Of a stretch of 64,000 nucleotides of DNA, positions 25,062 through 36,700 are shown in pieces. The stretch covers positions 98,194 to 162,193 of the forward strand of contig NMRA01000488.1 in NCBI GenBank assembly GCA_002633005.1. Reading direction: 5' to 3'. The DNA comes from Phoronis australis. Taxonomy: Eukaryota > Phoronida > Phoronidae. The notes below the pieces were generated by a model. That model saw only the letters and a list, made by a program, of their open reading frames with translations. It was not told the DNA's origin and did not search any database. Position numbers and translations under genes: made by a program. Numbering within the stretch: position 1 is the first letter of the stretch; every line of letters starts with the position of its first letter.

Positions 25062-27140
25062 TTGCACGACTGAGGGTAGTGTTGTGAATTTTCAGTTCGC
25101 GATGTGATATGAAGTTGTTTAGTGAGTGCGCTCAGACGCATGTACAGAAAACAGTTACACGGCACTAGTCTGAAGGTGTGCATGTTTCTCTGTACTACTA
25201 ATGATTCTTCGTACCTCACTGAATGGACGCGCGAAAAGCAATCTCTAAACATTTTCAAAAATGTAACTGAATTTGCACATGTGCGACATCGAAGGTGATA
25301 TACTTTGAGCTCAACATCACCTACCCAGTACCAGGAGCCTTCGCTATGAAAGAAAAAAAAGCGAACAAGATCATGGTTAATTGCCAATTTACTGGAAATT
25401 AAACTGGCTATAACTTGAGTCATGAAAGCGAATTTTGCTGTTCATCAAAATTTTGCTGTTCGTCAAAAATCTCAAATCAAGGCATTTTTAATGCAGCTAC
25501 TGTCATTGACTTGACTTGGTTCTCGTGAGGGTTTCCAGGTGCATCAGTGAGTTTCATAGAATGATGAAAATATTGAATTTTAATGTTTTAAGGCTCACTT
25601 CCGCCTTATTAGTAGACTTTCAGACAAGTGCACCTTCGGCTTCGGCCTAGTGGCCTAGTGCACCTTTGGATTTAAGTGCATCTCCGCACTAGTGCACCGT
25701 CGTACTAGTGAGCTGATCCCACACAAAATTACCAAAGCGTCGTGCGCTGAATGTACCACAGGATGATGAATTTTCGAATGACTCATAACCATATAAGGAA
25801 ACATGTTTTGTCAGTGATTGCTGCATCAGTGGTGATCCAGCCCCAGGAGCAGATGAACTCAAATGCCTGTGGCATGTACAATAATTTTTACCCACTAAAG
25901 TCATCAATGCATTGATGAGGGCTCTTAAACTAGGCATTCCCTTCATTTTTAGAAATAACCCAGAAAATTGTGAACATCACTTGAAGTAAACACTGGTAAA
26001 TTCCGCATATCGCTCTTACCTCACTTCTTTTGTTGGCTTACCCGCTAACGCCATTTAAACCTGCCGCTTATAAAAAGAGTAATTGTAAACAATAAGTTGC
26101 TAGATTCTCCTTGTTATTTTTTCTTAGGTCAAATTAAAAATGTTAAGCCATTCATAATGTTCCAGGACAGCAAAAAATTGACTGTGATAAACTATAACAA
26201 TAAAATATCATACAATGTCAATAATAATAAACCAAGAATTCGCCACTAGAGGGAGTATTTCTTTTCTCTACAAGTCATCAGCTGTCGTGACCGAACAAAT
26301 TTGTAAGTAAAACGTTGTCTTGTATCAAAACACTTTGCATTGCAGTGTCGTTACGGTACACATTGTATTGTGCTTCTTTCTCTCTCATGTGCAGATTGTG
26401 CTTAATAGGATCACTGTAAACGAAGTGTCCAGTCCAATATTTGCAGCCCGACGAGCCCTTTCCCTTGTTGCTGCTTTGATCGATTGACGTAGCCTGGCTC
26501 AGGTCACGTAGTCAGCTAACGTTAGCTGTATTGCAAAGTGATTACAGTCACTCAATTTATAAATCGTCCTTCAAACATTGCACTGAATTAGTGAATAGCA
26601 GGCATATTATTCACAAGTTCTCTAAATCAGGTCAATGATGGCAAAGGCATACATATACTACAGACTTGTACAGTGCTCAAACCTTTCTAGAAGCTTTGCC
26701 TTTGGCTTTGCAGCCTTTCCACAGTCTCCCATCAATTTGTTGCCGTATCCTCAGCGGCCTTAGTCTTGGGCTTAATGTTGAAAAATACACCCCTACCAAG
26801 GTTAAGCTAGGTACTTCCAGTGTGTGAGCCAAACGTCCAAACTTTTAGTTCTATATTCAGAGTATGCAATTGCCTATAAGAGAGTTTAGCACGTGATTTG
26901 GAGAGGCTTCACATCAAATCCGTAAGTCAAATACATTGGTGCCAATCTGAAGTACATAGTATACTGCTTTCCCTTTGAAATAATCTGGGTAATAGGTAAA
27001 CATGAAAGCGCTCTGAGGAGCGAAACTTGGCGGACGATGGTGGCGAAGATGAACAAAAGAAGTAATAATAACATACACATGACGAACGTAGAAGTCTGAA
27101 ATCAGTAAGAAAAAGGCTACAGTCTTGAGCGACACTTGGC
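25062..27140. other. No supported gene
   Basis: The stretch contains a cluster of TAGTGCACC-like words in both orientations (25625-25705). It also contains a possible minus-strand leader exon at 26013-26054, with an ATG, a short open frame and donor GAG|GTAAGA, preceded by a TATA-like TTTTTATAAG. No continuation exon could be matched, so it is not called as a gene. Confidence 0.4.
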
Positions 27141-27161
27141 GAAATTAACGGAAAAGACAAC

Positions 27162-27222
27162 GACGGAGATGATGACGAAGATGATGACGATGATGACGAA
27201 TATGATGATGGTGGTGGCCATG
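27162..27222. repeat. GAT/GAC trinucleotide repeat
   Basis: Imperfect trinucleotide run (GATGAC, GATGAT, GACGAA). Confidence 0.85.
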
Positions 27223-27454
27223 ATGAAGAACATCATAACATTCATATGACGAATTTAGATGTCATAAATCATTAAGAAATAGGCTGCAGTCTAGTTCAAT
27301 AGAAGCTAAACCAACCTGAATGCAGCAAGAGCGCTCAACAAAGGAGAACGTTATCACAAAATCTCAAATAACTCGAAAAGTAGACGTCGTAGAGAAAAAT
27401 AAAAAGCATCTTCTGAAAGCCCGTTCAAAGCTCTATCTAAGCTGATGGTATCGC

Positions 27455-28162
27455 CGTAAATCCGTAAATTTTTCGAAAAAAATGAAATTTTGCGTTTTTT
27501 TAAGAATGTCAAAGTCAAATAACTCGAAAACGGTAAGTCTGAGAGAAAAATTGTTACAGGCCATTTGAAAGGTAATACTTCAAAGAATCTACATGCAAAA
27601 AATCACGTCTTTTTCTCTTCCGGTTTAAAATCGCACTCCAGACGCCTGAAAATGGGTCAACATGCGCCATATCCGCCATCTTGAAAGCAACTTCCGGTTT
27701 TTTGGTTTTGTATAATAGCATGTTACAAGAAACTAATACCTGTAAAAATTCGAAGGAATTGGTTTGATAATGCGCCCTCTAGAGGAGAAAACGTTTTTAA
27801 GCCAAAATCGAGGTGCGCATGCGCGATCGCCGATATTTCCGCCATCTTTAGCCGGAAGTAAACAATTTCCGGTATATTTGTAGCAAACTTCCGGTCCATT
27901 TACTGTGCCGATTCTTAGCCTTTTACGTAAAAAATTGTAGCCTCCAGAAGCATTTGAACCTTTAAATGGAAACAAAATGGCCGCCACAGCCGCCATCTTG
28001 GATCCGATTTTGACGAAAAACAATAGGCTTCCAGTACTTCCGGAAGTACGTGTTATGTGTAAATTTCGTGATGATCGGACGAAAATTGCGACCTGTATCG
28101 TGCGAACAAACAAACAAAAAAAAAAATATACAATATACTTGGCGAAATTTATTTCGCCAAGT
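27455..28162. mobile_element. Dispersed-repeat-like element rich in CCGCCATCTT and CTTCCGG motifs, ending in a hairpin
   Basis: The composition differs from the flanks. Three copies of CCGCCATCTT (27673, 27839, 27990) and at least five CTTCCGG/CCGGAAG words occur. These match the known YY1 and ETS-family core sites. The segment ends with a poly-A tract and a 12-bp-arm palindrome (28137-28162). A related ACTTGGCGAAATT word occurs alone at 27134. The left boundary is approximate. No ORF longer than about 150 codons is present, and none is recognisable. Confidence 0.5.
28137..28162. repeat. Perfect 26-bp palindrome
   Basis: Arms ACTTGGCGAAAT and ATTTCGCCAAGT are separated by TT. It directly follows a poly-A-rich tract and probably marks the end of the preceding element. 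Confidence 0.85.
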
Positions 28163-31100
28163 AATAACGAAATCTGACACAAAATTAGTGTTTTTAAAAA
28201 CTACACTTTTTCTATGAGTAAGCTAACTAATGGTTAGTGGCGTAAAAATGATACCATTTGTCTGTTTATTCTGCATTTGAATTTGTGGAGTAATCATACG
28301 CATCAACTTAGAGTTCCATGAAATAGAGCACCATCTGTTGGTCAGTTTCTGTTTTCGTCAGTGTCTCAATCCACTGTTCTTTTATCACAATTTTTCACAC
28401 AGGAGTCACAACAAATTGCCAGAAGTGTTTGCACTTCGTTAAGAATTTTCAGTGTTTCAGGGGCCATTTTTTAATTATAAATTTGTTTAGCAAATTTTAT
28501 CACCATCTCCCAAAAGATGGCTCTTTATCAAAATAAAAATGAACAAAATGGTAAGTGCTAGTGTCAATACTGTTTTGTAATTGATGTCTGACTTGTGTGT
28601 TTTTGTTACAAAAGATGGAGATACATACGTATGAAATTCTTAAATCGGCATGGAAATGTATAGTTGGCGCTAAAATCTTTTTAGACTTACATTGCTTAGG
28701 TCACATGATGTGGCCACAGGTGGAGTGCTGACCTGACATAAAATGTTTCCGAAAAGCTGGATAGTGGTACAAGAAAATGACGGTCATGCAGCTGGCTTGT
28801 ATTTCTTTTATTTTTAAGCATTTGTAACGGATATAAGGTACATTGTCGGAGTAGGGAAAATCTTATGCATGGCTCGAGGTGATGTTGCAGTTTGATGTAA
28901 ATTTTGTTGCCAAGGGTCCTAATAGAATTGTGCTGAATTGAAATAGCGAGCTTCTCGTAAATTGCCAACTGGATCCAGAACACAAAGAGAGTACCACTGC
29001 AGGCATATTTCAGAACACAGGACAAACTCCAGAGCTCTTTAATAAACCAATTATTTCAAGTAGTTTTCAATGTCATCCTTGTACATATTGGACTTGTAAA
29101 TCGGAGTGCTTTGGTCTCATCACCGCCTCTGTTACACTTCATCCACAAGTATTGTGTGCAACAATCTACCAGTTGATTCGTGGACTACTCAGTTCTTACC
29201 TCACATCCAAGGGTTTATTTAAAAAATCGGCAGAAGTTTTCGGAGGTCTTGGTGTTGACTCTGCGTTCTTCAGTGATGGTGACGCTGTATGTAGTAACAC
29301 GTCATAAACAGAGGAAAGCTTGTAGCCTTCATTCTTGTTCATCATTTGTTCATTTTTCTGATTTGTTCATTTTTCTGATTTGTTCATTTTTCTGATTTGT
29401 TCATTTTTCTGATACAGTTGGAGTTCTTAATCATCCCAAAGTCAGTGTTATGTTCATTTGCTGGAATCTTGGAGCTGTTCAATTGAGTAGTCTAATCATA
29501 CAGATATCCAGATGAGACTTTTGTAATTAACCTATTAGCTAGTATTATTGAGTGTTCATCACTGGGCACTCTTTATGAGCCAATGTTTTCATCCCAACAC
29601 ATTGCATTTTGTGCATGGTGTACCTCTATCCTGTGCTTTTTTCTTATGTGTACTAGTTGGTATATGATTCATAACATAAGCCATCTCAGAATTCAGTATT
29701 AGGGTGAAATTTAATGAGCGACAGATAGAATCATATGAAGCTTTGGGGTGTAATATGTAAAAATGTATTCTAACTCTATGCTAAACAGCTGTCATTAAAG
29801 ATTACAATCTTCCTTGGTTAAACTCAGTTGGTTGCCAGTCCTCGAAAATAGTCCATTATTTGTGGAGCTATCGTGTCAGCTTTGTGCGCGTGATGAAACA
29901 CGGTGCCATCTATTGGTCATTCTTCTAATTCTTCATTAAAGTTTTCTGTTCATAAGTTGCAGTTTAAATCAAAATACCTGACAACGATTTTCACTTCATT
30001 GTAATTTTGAGCATTTTTGTTACCATTTGTGAGCAAATTGTACTTCATGTTGTAATTTTGTCATGGTTTATGTTGCTCTACCAAAACGCAAACAAATGAC
30101 ATGTGTGCACTTCACAAGCGTATGATGTTTTCACTTTTTTATACAAAAACGAGAATGCAGTGCAAGTAAATGACGTGCATCAAAGATGTGGTTCTTTTAA
30201 GTGGCTTTAACCAGCAGGTTAAAGCGGTTTGTATGGGGGATGGTAAATGTCAGACACTCTGCAATTTGGTATATGAATGAAACCACAACTTGAGTTTTGT
30301 GTATTGACTGAAAATACTAGAGATCTTTGTTTATTTGTCCAGTTTTTAGCCGCAATGATTCCTAGCTATGAATTCATTCATACACAGGCAGGCTAGATGC
30401 CAGGTTCTTTTAGTTACAGGGTACATAATCAGAGATGCTCATGAGAAGAAATCTGGAATATGGGGTTCAACTCATCTCTCTGTAATTATCATATGTTATG
30501 AGCGTGAACAAAATGTCCCTTGGCCTCACTTGGCCCAGACTAATCACCTATGCATTCATTGGGTCATACTTATATATACAAACTAGTTCCTAGTTAAAAT
30601 CACGTATTTGTAAAATATATGGGCATGGCAGTTAAAAACTTTATCATAAATGTGGATTTATAGTTATTTTTAATTCTTTTAGTTTTGTATTTATTAGAAC
30701 AGACAATTATTTCTTTTTAACTCCACTGAAAAACCATTCCAATGGCTCTGGAACAACAAATGTGAACTTTATCTGTGTTATGGTAGCCTAGATTAGTTTT
30801 TAGTCTCTACTACAGATGTCTCTGCTTATTAAAATTGAGTACTATTAATAAACATAGTCTCATGTGTCAGTGTTGGGAAACTGGGGTTGCTTATACTTTT
30901 GTCTGCAGATTGAGGTCATGTTGTGTTTTTTAGAGTAATGCTATTTGCTTGCCTTTCCGAATTCACTATGCATAAGCTCAAGTGAAACTGAAAGTGATCC
31001 TTAGCACTGCATTTTACGATTTTGGCTGACCATGAGAACATGTTGAAATTTGGACAACTTTGATACATGCTATCAGAATCAAATAAAACTTTGATGTGCT

Positions 31101-33541
31101 TTGCGAACTGCATATGCCTTCCGTAGTTTTGATATGAATGACTTTTTCCCAAGCATATCATTTTGCTAAATTTCACTTAAAAATAATTAAGTCACTTAAA
31201 GCCAATGAGTGGTAGATCACTGTAAACCTCAAACTATTAGAATTCTAGTTTCAGAAAAAAATTCTTGCCTTGAATTTATTTCTGTACGTATAGAAATTTG
31301 GTGAAATGACCAGGCAGACTGCTAAAATGTTCATCTACATTTAATAATTCTCCACTTAAACAGGTAAAACGTCACTATGGTACAACAAACTTTTTCTTGT
31401 GTATGATTCGAACGTTTTACCCTCAGCGTTTTGTTGATCTAGATCTAGAATAACATCATACACCCGGGGGAGCTGTAGTCCTTGGTTTCGATTCATGGTA
31501 AGCTGTCTGGTTTTTATAAAAACACCCTCCTTAACTTTTCAAGAGAGCCAGCATTCCTCTCTGGCTAGATTCATATTTTGAATTATTAATTAAGTCTGTA
31601 GTGTGTCCTTAAAATATCATAAGAACCTAAAAACTTTTGGCCTCAGAGGTCAGTGGTCTTTTGCAAACTTCAGCGATAACCTGATGATGTACAACCAAGT
31701 AATGAAGATAAATGATAGATCCTACTAAAACAAAACATGTCACTTAAAGGTCAGTGACCTTTCATGAGGTTTCTTTCTTTTATCTATGACTTATCAACAA
31801 GCCTATGTATTTAGTCAAATATCTACAAAACTTTTGATTTTAACTCAGTAAAAGTATATATTTTCTGAAAATAAAAAGTCTGTAGGATTGGATTTTTACT
31901 TTTTACCAATCTGCCATTAAGTGGGTCACACGACCATGTCTTTTCAATGAAATTTAACTAAAAAGAAATTACATTCATGACATTCAACTTTATCAATAAC
32001 ATGACCAAATTATGGTTGATATAAATATTCATTAAAATCTCAAAAATGCATTTACAGTTCTTTAAGTTAACATCTTGTTTTTGCAAATTTTGAATTTGCT
32101 CATGGAAATCGTGGAGGTGTTATTTTGATAAATGTGAGCCAGTCTCTGAACAGATGAAATTCATACATGTAAAAGGTAAAGGATACCTTTTAGAGTGTTA
32201 TCCTTAAAAATAATTAGTTCAAGTTGAAACTATCAAATTAGCTCCAAGAAAATTATTTTCGTTTTGAAGTTAATGACCTACTCTTCAAGTTAAGCGTACT
32301 TTAATAAACATGCAATGATTTAAATTTTTCACAAACAAAAGTAAACTGTTAAGCTTTTGTTGACAATCTTACCCGATTATGTACTTTACCAGGGTATGTC
32401 AACCCAATGTGTACCTTGGTAAGTTTGACCTGACCTACAGATCTCGTCCCCACAGTGAGGTCACCATCTGATGATAGTATTTATGTTGAAACATTGTCAA
32501 CACAGGCAGTTCAGTGTTACTGCTATCCATAGGTAAGACGAGTGATATTTTGTTGTTTTTGTTATTTGGAGGTGAACATCAAGATTTCTAGCATGTTTTG
32601 AAAAAATAATTAAATTAATTAAGTTTTATTGTTATTGATTTAATGTTGGTTCTGTTAGAAATTGAAGCAAGTGTGATTGACCCAGTTGCATATTTGATAC
32701 AATTTGTAGCAAACTTTGTTGCCGTTAGTTGTCAGGTAAGCAGTCAAGAGACTGGTTGTGTTGATGGAAATAGTGTATAGGTGAGACAACAGGGTGTTTA
32801 AGTCAGTGTTGACTTGTTTTGCATGGACTTGGATGGATCATATTGAGGAATCAATGGAACAGATAGTCAGTCCATGGAACATATAGTCAGTCCAGACTGG
32901 CGGACTTGAAATCTCTCAGAAAAAGTATGGTGATGCGCTGTTCAAACTTGGGTATGTTTTTACAACAATGGCGCAGTTTTATTTTGATGATGTCAATGTC
33001 GACAGTACTTGCTCATCCTGGGGCACAAAATATTGTTGAAACTCTTCCGGGATCCACCAGTTTTAAGTTGGTGAATCCTTGTTTTTTACCTTTTGGGATT
33101 GGTTTTGAATTGTTTAGAATCAGAACTGGACAAGAGTTTATGGATTTTCACTGAGTTTTGAATTTTTTCAATCAACACATCTATATCTTGTGATAAAATA
33201 AACTTTGAAAAAAGCAGGTGGTCTTGTGACTTTCCTGGGAACGCAGATTCACATTTTCTGCTATTGTTGGGGAATGTAAAAGTACAAAGCTTTGGGAATT
33301 TTTTTCATATGTTCATTAAAGGGCATGATGTATCACATGCAAAAAAATATGTTTAATTTGAAATTTTACTTTCTTATTCGCAACTTTGTTGATTAAAAAC
33401 AAATTTCATCCTCATCTATTGAGGAATATAAAATAAAGCAATTTTTAAACTTAGGAATAAACTTTACCCATGTATCATCATGTAAAATATAATTTGTAAT
33501 ACGATAAATATCAATGTCAATCAGTAAAAATGTTTTTTCAG
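28163..33541. other. Probable upstream region and 5' UTR intron of the RRM-subtilase gene
   Basis: No coding exon is supported. The first coding exon of the downstream gene starts at a splice acceptor, so a non-coding leader exon should lie in or left of this stretch. Donor-like sites such as AAATG|GTAAGT at 28551 and GTCAG|GTAAGC at 32739 are candidates. The promoter was not located. Confidence 0.4.
29344..29413. repeat. 17-bp minisatellite, 4 units
   Basis: Four identical units of ATTTGTTCATTTTTCTG are followed by AT. Confidence 0.95.
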
Positions 33542-33570
33542 GTGATTTGTTGTGCATATGATGCTTGACT

Positions 33571-33739
33571 ATGTCTACTGCTGGACGCATATATGTTGAG
33601 GGTGTACCCAGCAGTGCTTCGCGGGAGAGGCTGGAGCTGTTTTTCACCAAGGTTACTCAAGGTGCTGACATCAACCATGTGTACTTTCCACTTCCTCTGA
33701 AACCCCAGACAGCCGTGGTAGAGTTTACAGATCAACTAG
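33571..33739 (+). CDS. RRM-subtilase, coding exon 1 (residues 1-56)
   Basis: The exon begins at acceptor TTTTTTCAG (exon start 33542) with 29 bases of 5' UTR. The chosen ATG is the first in frame and directly precedes the first RRM-like strand. An earlier ATG at 33559 runs out of frame into a stop. The donor is CTAG|GTATGT, phase 1. Confidence 0.8.
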
Positions 33740-36700
33740 GTATGTTCTACGATATTCTCAATAGTTACTTCTTTTAATATGTCAAACTCTTGATCAAATT
33801 GAAGATAAAATGAGAAGTGTCCTTGCTGGAAGATTTTTTGTTCACATATAATTGAAAACTCCTGTAGTTTCGCAAGTGCATCTGTTGACACTTTTTTGAT
33901 GAATGCTAAGTAGCCTCATTTTGCCCCCTCCCCCTATTCAGATAAGACCTGATTTCAAGGCTTGAGAAGAACTTGTTTTTGATGCAGACCAGGCTCACAG
34001 AGTTAATTGTCATCGCAGGTTACTCTTTACAGACATTTTGTTGTAACGCATGGACAAAGTTGTTATTGACAAAGGTTTTTGGTGGCTTTAGAGGCGATGC
34101 TTCGAAAAACTTCGCAATTGTAAACAGTGTAGAGTGATGTAAATACAGTATGTGTAGATGTTTCATTTCGTCCTGTCGTAAGAAAAGTTTCAGGTCACGT
34201 GATCATCTTTCCTGGTCAGTAAGATCAAACGTTCAGCTGCTAAAATTTTATGACACTGTCTCACTTCTGGAATGCTGTATAATAACAAGCAAATGATGAA
34301 ATTTAGGATTTTCATATTCACCAAGTGTGATAAATCAGTCCTCAAAAATAGGGAAAATTCACCTTTTATGACAAGTTTCATTGAAGGTACCCTCCTAAAT
34401 TACCTGGCAAGCTTTTCACTAGTTTTAGAGCATAGTAGTTACATGGTTATGTAAGAAAAATATGTCCACCGGCTTTCTCTCCCTACAAACTCAAGTCAGA
34501 CATCCTGCAAGGTTCTCAATCTTGCCACTGAGTTAGCTGCTTGGCATTTCCTAGCCATCCTACAGTGATTGACCTTTGATTGGGGTCATTCCATTGACTA
34601 CGAAATTTGAAACTGGACATCACCTCCACAACCCTTTTTATTAAGAGCAATATGAATAAGATATCAAGGTGCACATATTGTTTCTTTGTGTATTTTCAAA
34701 AATGACCCCAATCGAATGTCGGACAACATCCAATGACAAGGTAGCTAGCCTAGTGTTTGATGAGCGCATCACACGGTGGGGAAAGTGGGGAAATTGAGCT
34801 CCTTGCATGATATCCAAAATCAGGATTTTAGTCTGCATGGATCAAATGACTGTGGAGCATAATCCCGAGTGTTGAACAAAACTTTCATTTCAGTTGTTGA
34901 CCTAATTCTACAAGACACTCAACATGGTTACCGCTACATTCAGTACAAAGAGGGTGATCAAAGTGACCCGATCCGGTTGTCTGCATATGAAGTAGGTGAA
35001 CCCTTAGAAAATACTGCACCCCTTTGGGATGACACTCGCATTTGGATTAACTTCAACCATAGAATTTCAAAAGTGTATTTAAACACCCTTGTTTTGCTGT
35101 TAGGCTTAATGTTCATTCAGTAATTGTAAAATGTTTCACCTGAAATGCAATGAATGTTAACTTTTAATTATGCCAAATTTATTGTCTCGGTTATTGGCGA
35201 GCCAAAGACATGCGCTTTTATTTACAAGTCTTTCACCTCAGGCCTTGCAGGTTGAATAGATAGTGTTTTATTTATTTGCTATGAGAAATTGGTGTATTTT
35301 AATTTGTGCATTACAGACATCTTTGTCTGCTCCATAACTTTTATAGAATGGCATTCATTTGTAGAAACTTAAGCATCACTCTGTTCTGTTTTTAACACCG
35401 CATTTATGAAAACAGAAGTCAGGGTGTGGAAACGGTTGTATGGCTGCATCTCTAAATTCCAACTTCAATCTTCTGAACCCCTGGGTCATGTGGACCATCA
35501 AAACTACAACTGTGATACAAATTCTGTGCCCTTGCTGCTAGCTTCACGTACCTGCCAAAAATGCTCCGTGCCCGGTGACCAAATTTGACCCAAATCATAG
35601 GTGTCAATTTGGAATCTGGTTCTGGGGTATGAAGTATTTTCAGTGTATTTATAGCATTAGGGGATTTGCTAGTTCAGGAATGGGATGTAGGTGATCGTAG
35701 TTGTAATTTTAAAGGATTGGCCATGGGACTGTTTGCACCCCCTGAAAATGTGACTGATCGATATTGTTGAAAATTCATTAGTTTTGGCCTTGTAAGCGTA
35801 GTGTGGATGTCACTTTCCACCTCACTAATTACTGCTCTATTACAATTCTATTATTTTTGTGTATGAAGCAGATTGATAGGTTCAGCACATTTTCATTGTA
35901 GGGACCAGAGAACCCTCTACTCTCGTTGGAACTCGACTCATTTGCCATCAGCGGCATGGAGATCAATTCTCAGGACGACATTGACAGGATAACGGAGATT
36001 ATGCAGAAGCCTTTTGTGCACTTTAGCCAAGAGATAAAGTTCCTGAACCTTGAGGAGGTCATCAGCAAGGAAGCCAAAGACGAGAACTTGACACCATCTA
36101 AAATGGCTACCGTCAATAATGACAGCACTGTGAAACTTGACTTCTCTGGTCTTCACAAAGTCTTGTACGATAAAATGGTGCAGTGCAAAGTTTCTAAGGT
36201 TGGTAGCAGACTAAGGCTTCTGTTGCATTAAAAGAGATTCGCAAAGAGGCTTTTGAAAGCCTGATATCCTATTTTTGTTAGAGTCGTGTCTTCTACTACT
36301 AAAAATTAGAAGACAAAATTAATGTTGCCGCAATGGTGATCTTTATTTACATTATTTTGGGTAACTTGGACATGAAAAATTTTCCTTGATTATTCAATTC
36401 AATTTATTAATCACTTTAAATTCTGTTGGTCGCGTTACCTTTCACTTGATTAACGATAAGAACAGAAATTAAATTATGAACTTTAATTAGTTTTTTGAAG
36501 TTCAGTCTTTGAGCAGCAACAGCAGCGGCATCACCAGAGTAATAATATATCACCTGCTGTTTTAGGTGCATAAAATGTTCTTCCCAACGGACGTCAAGTA
36601 TTGCGTTCCTGATACAGCCTTCGACGCTGAGGAGGTAGCACGTTTGTATCAGCGTTCGCCAGGATACGGTGTTCTGACCCAGTCTAAGGAACGGTACCAG

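Noticed and set aside
25043-25423. 126-codon minus-strand frame
   Set aside because: It runs across the end of the duplicated segment and its poly-C tract. No family was recognised.
25689-25946. 85-codon minus-strand frame next to the possible leader exon
   Set aside because: No acceptor with a pyrimidine tract could be placed before it, and the product is unrecognised.
26243-26258. CTCF-like word CCACTAGAGGGAG
   Set aside because: It misses a key base of the core, and one short match cannot support a site.
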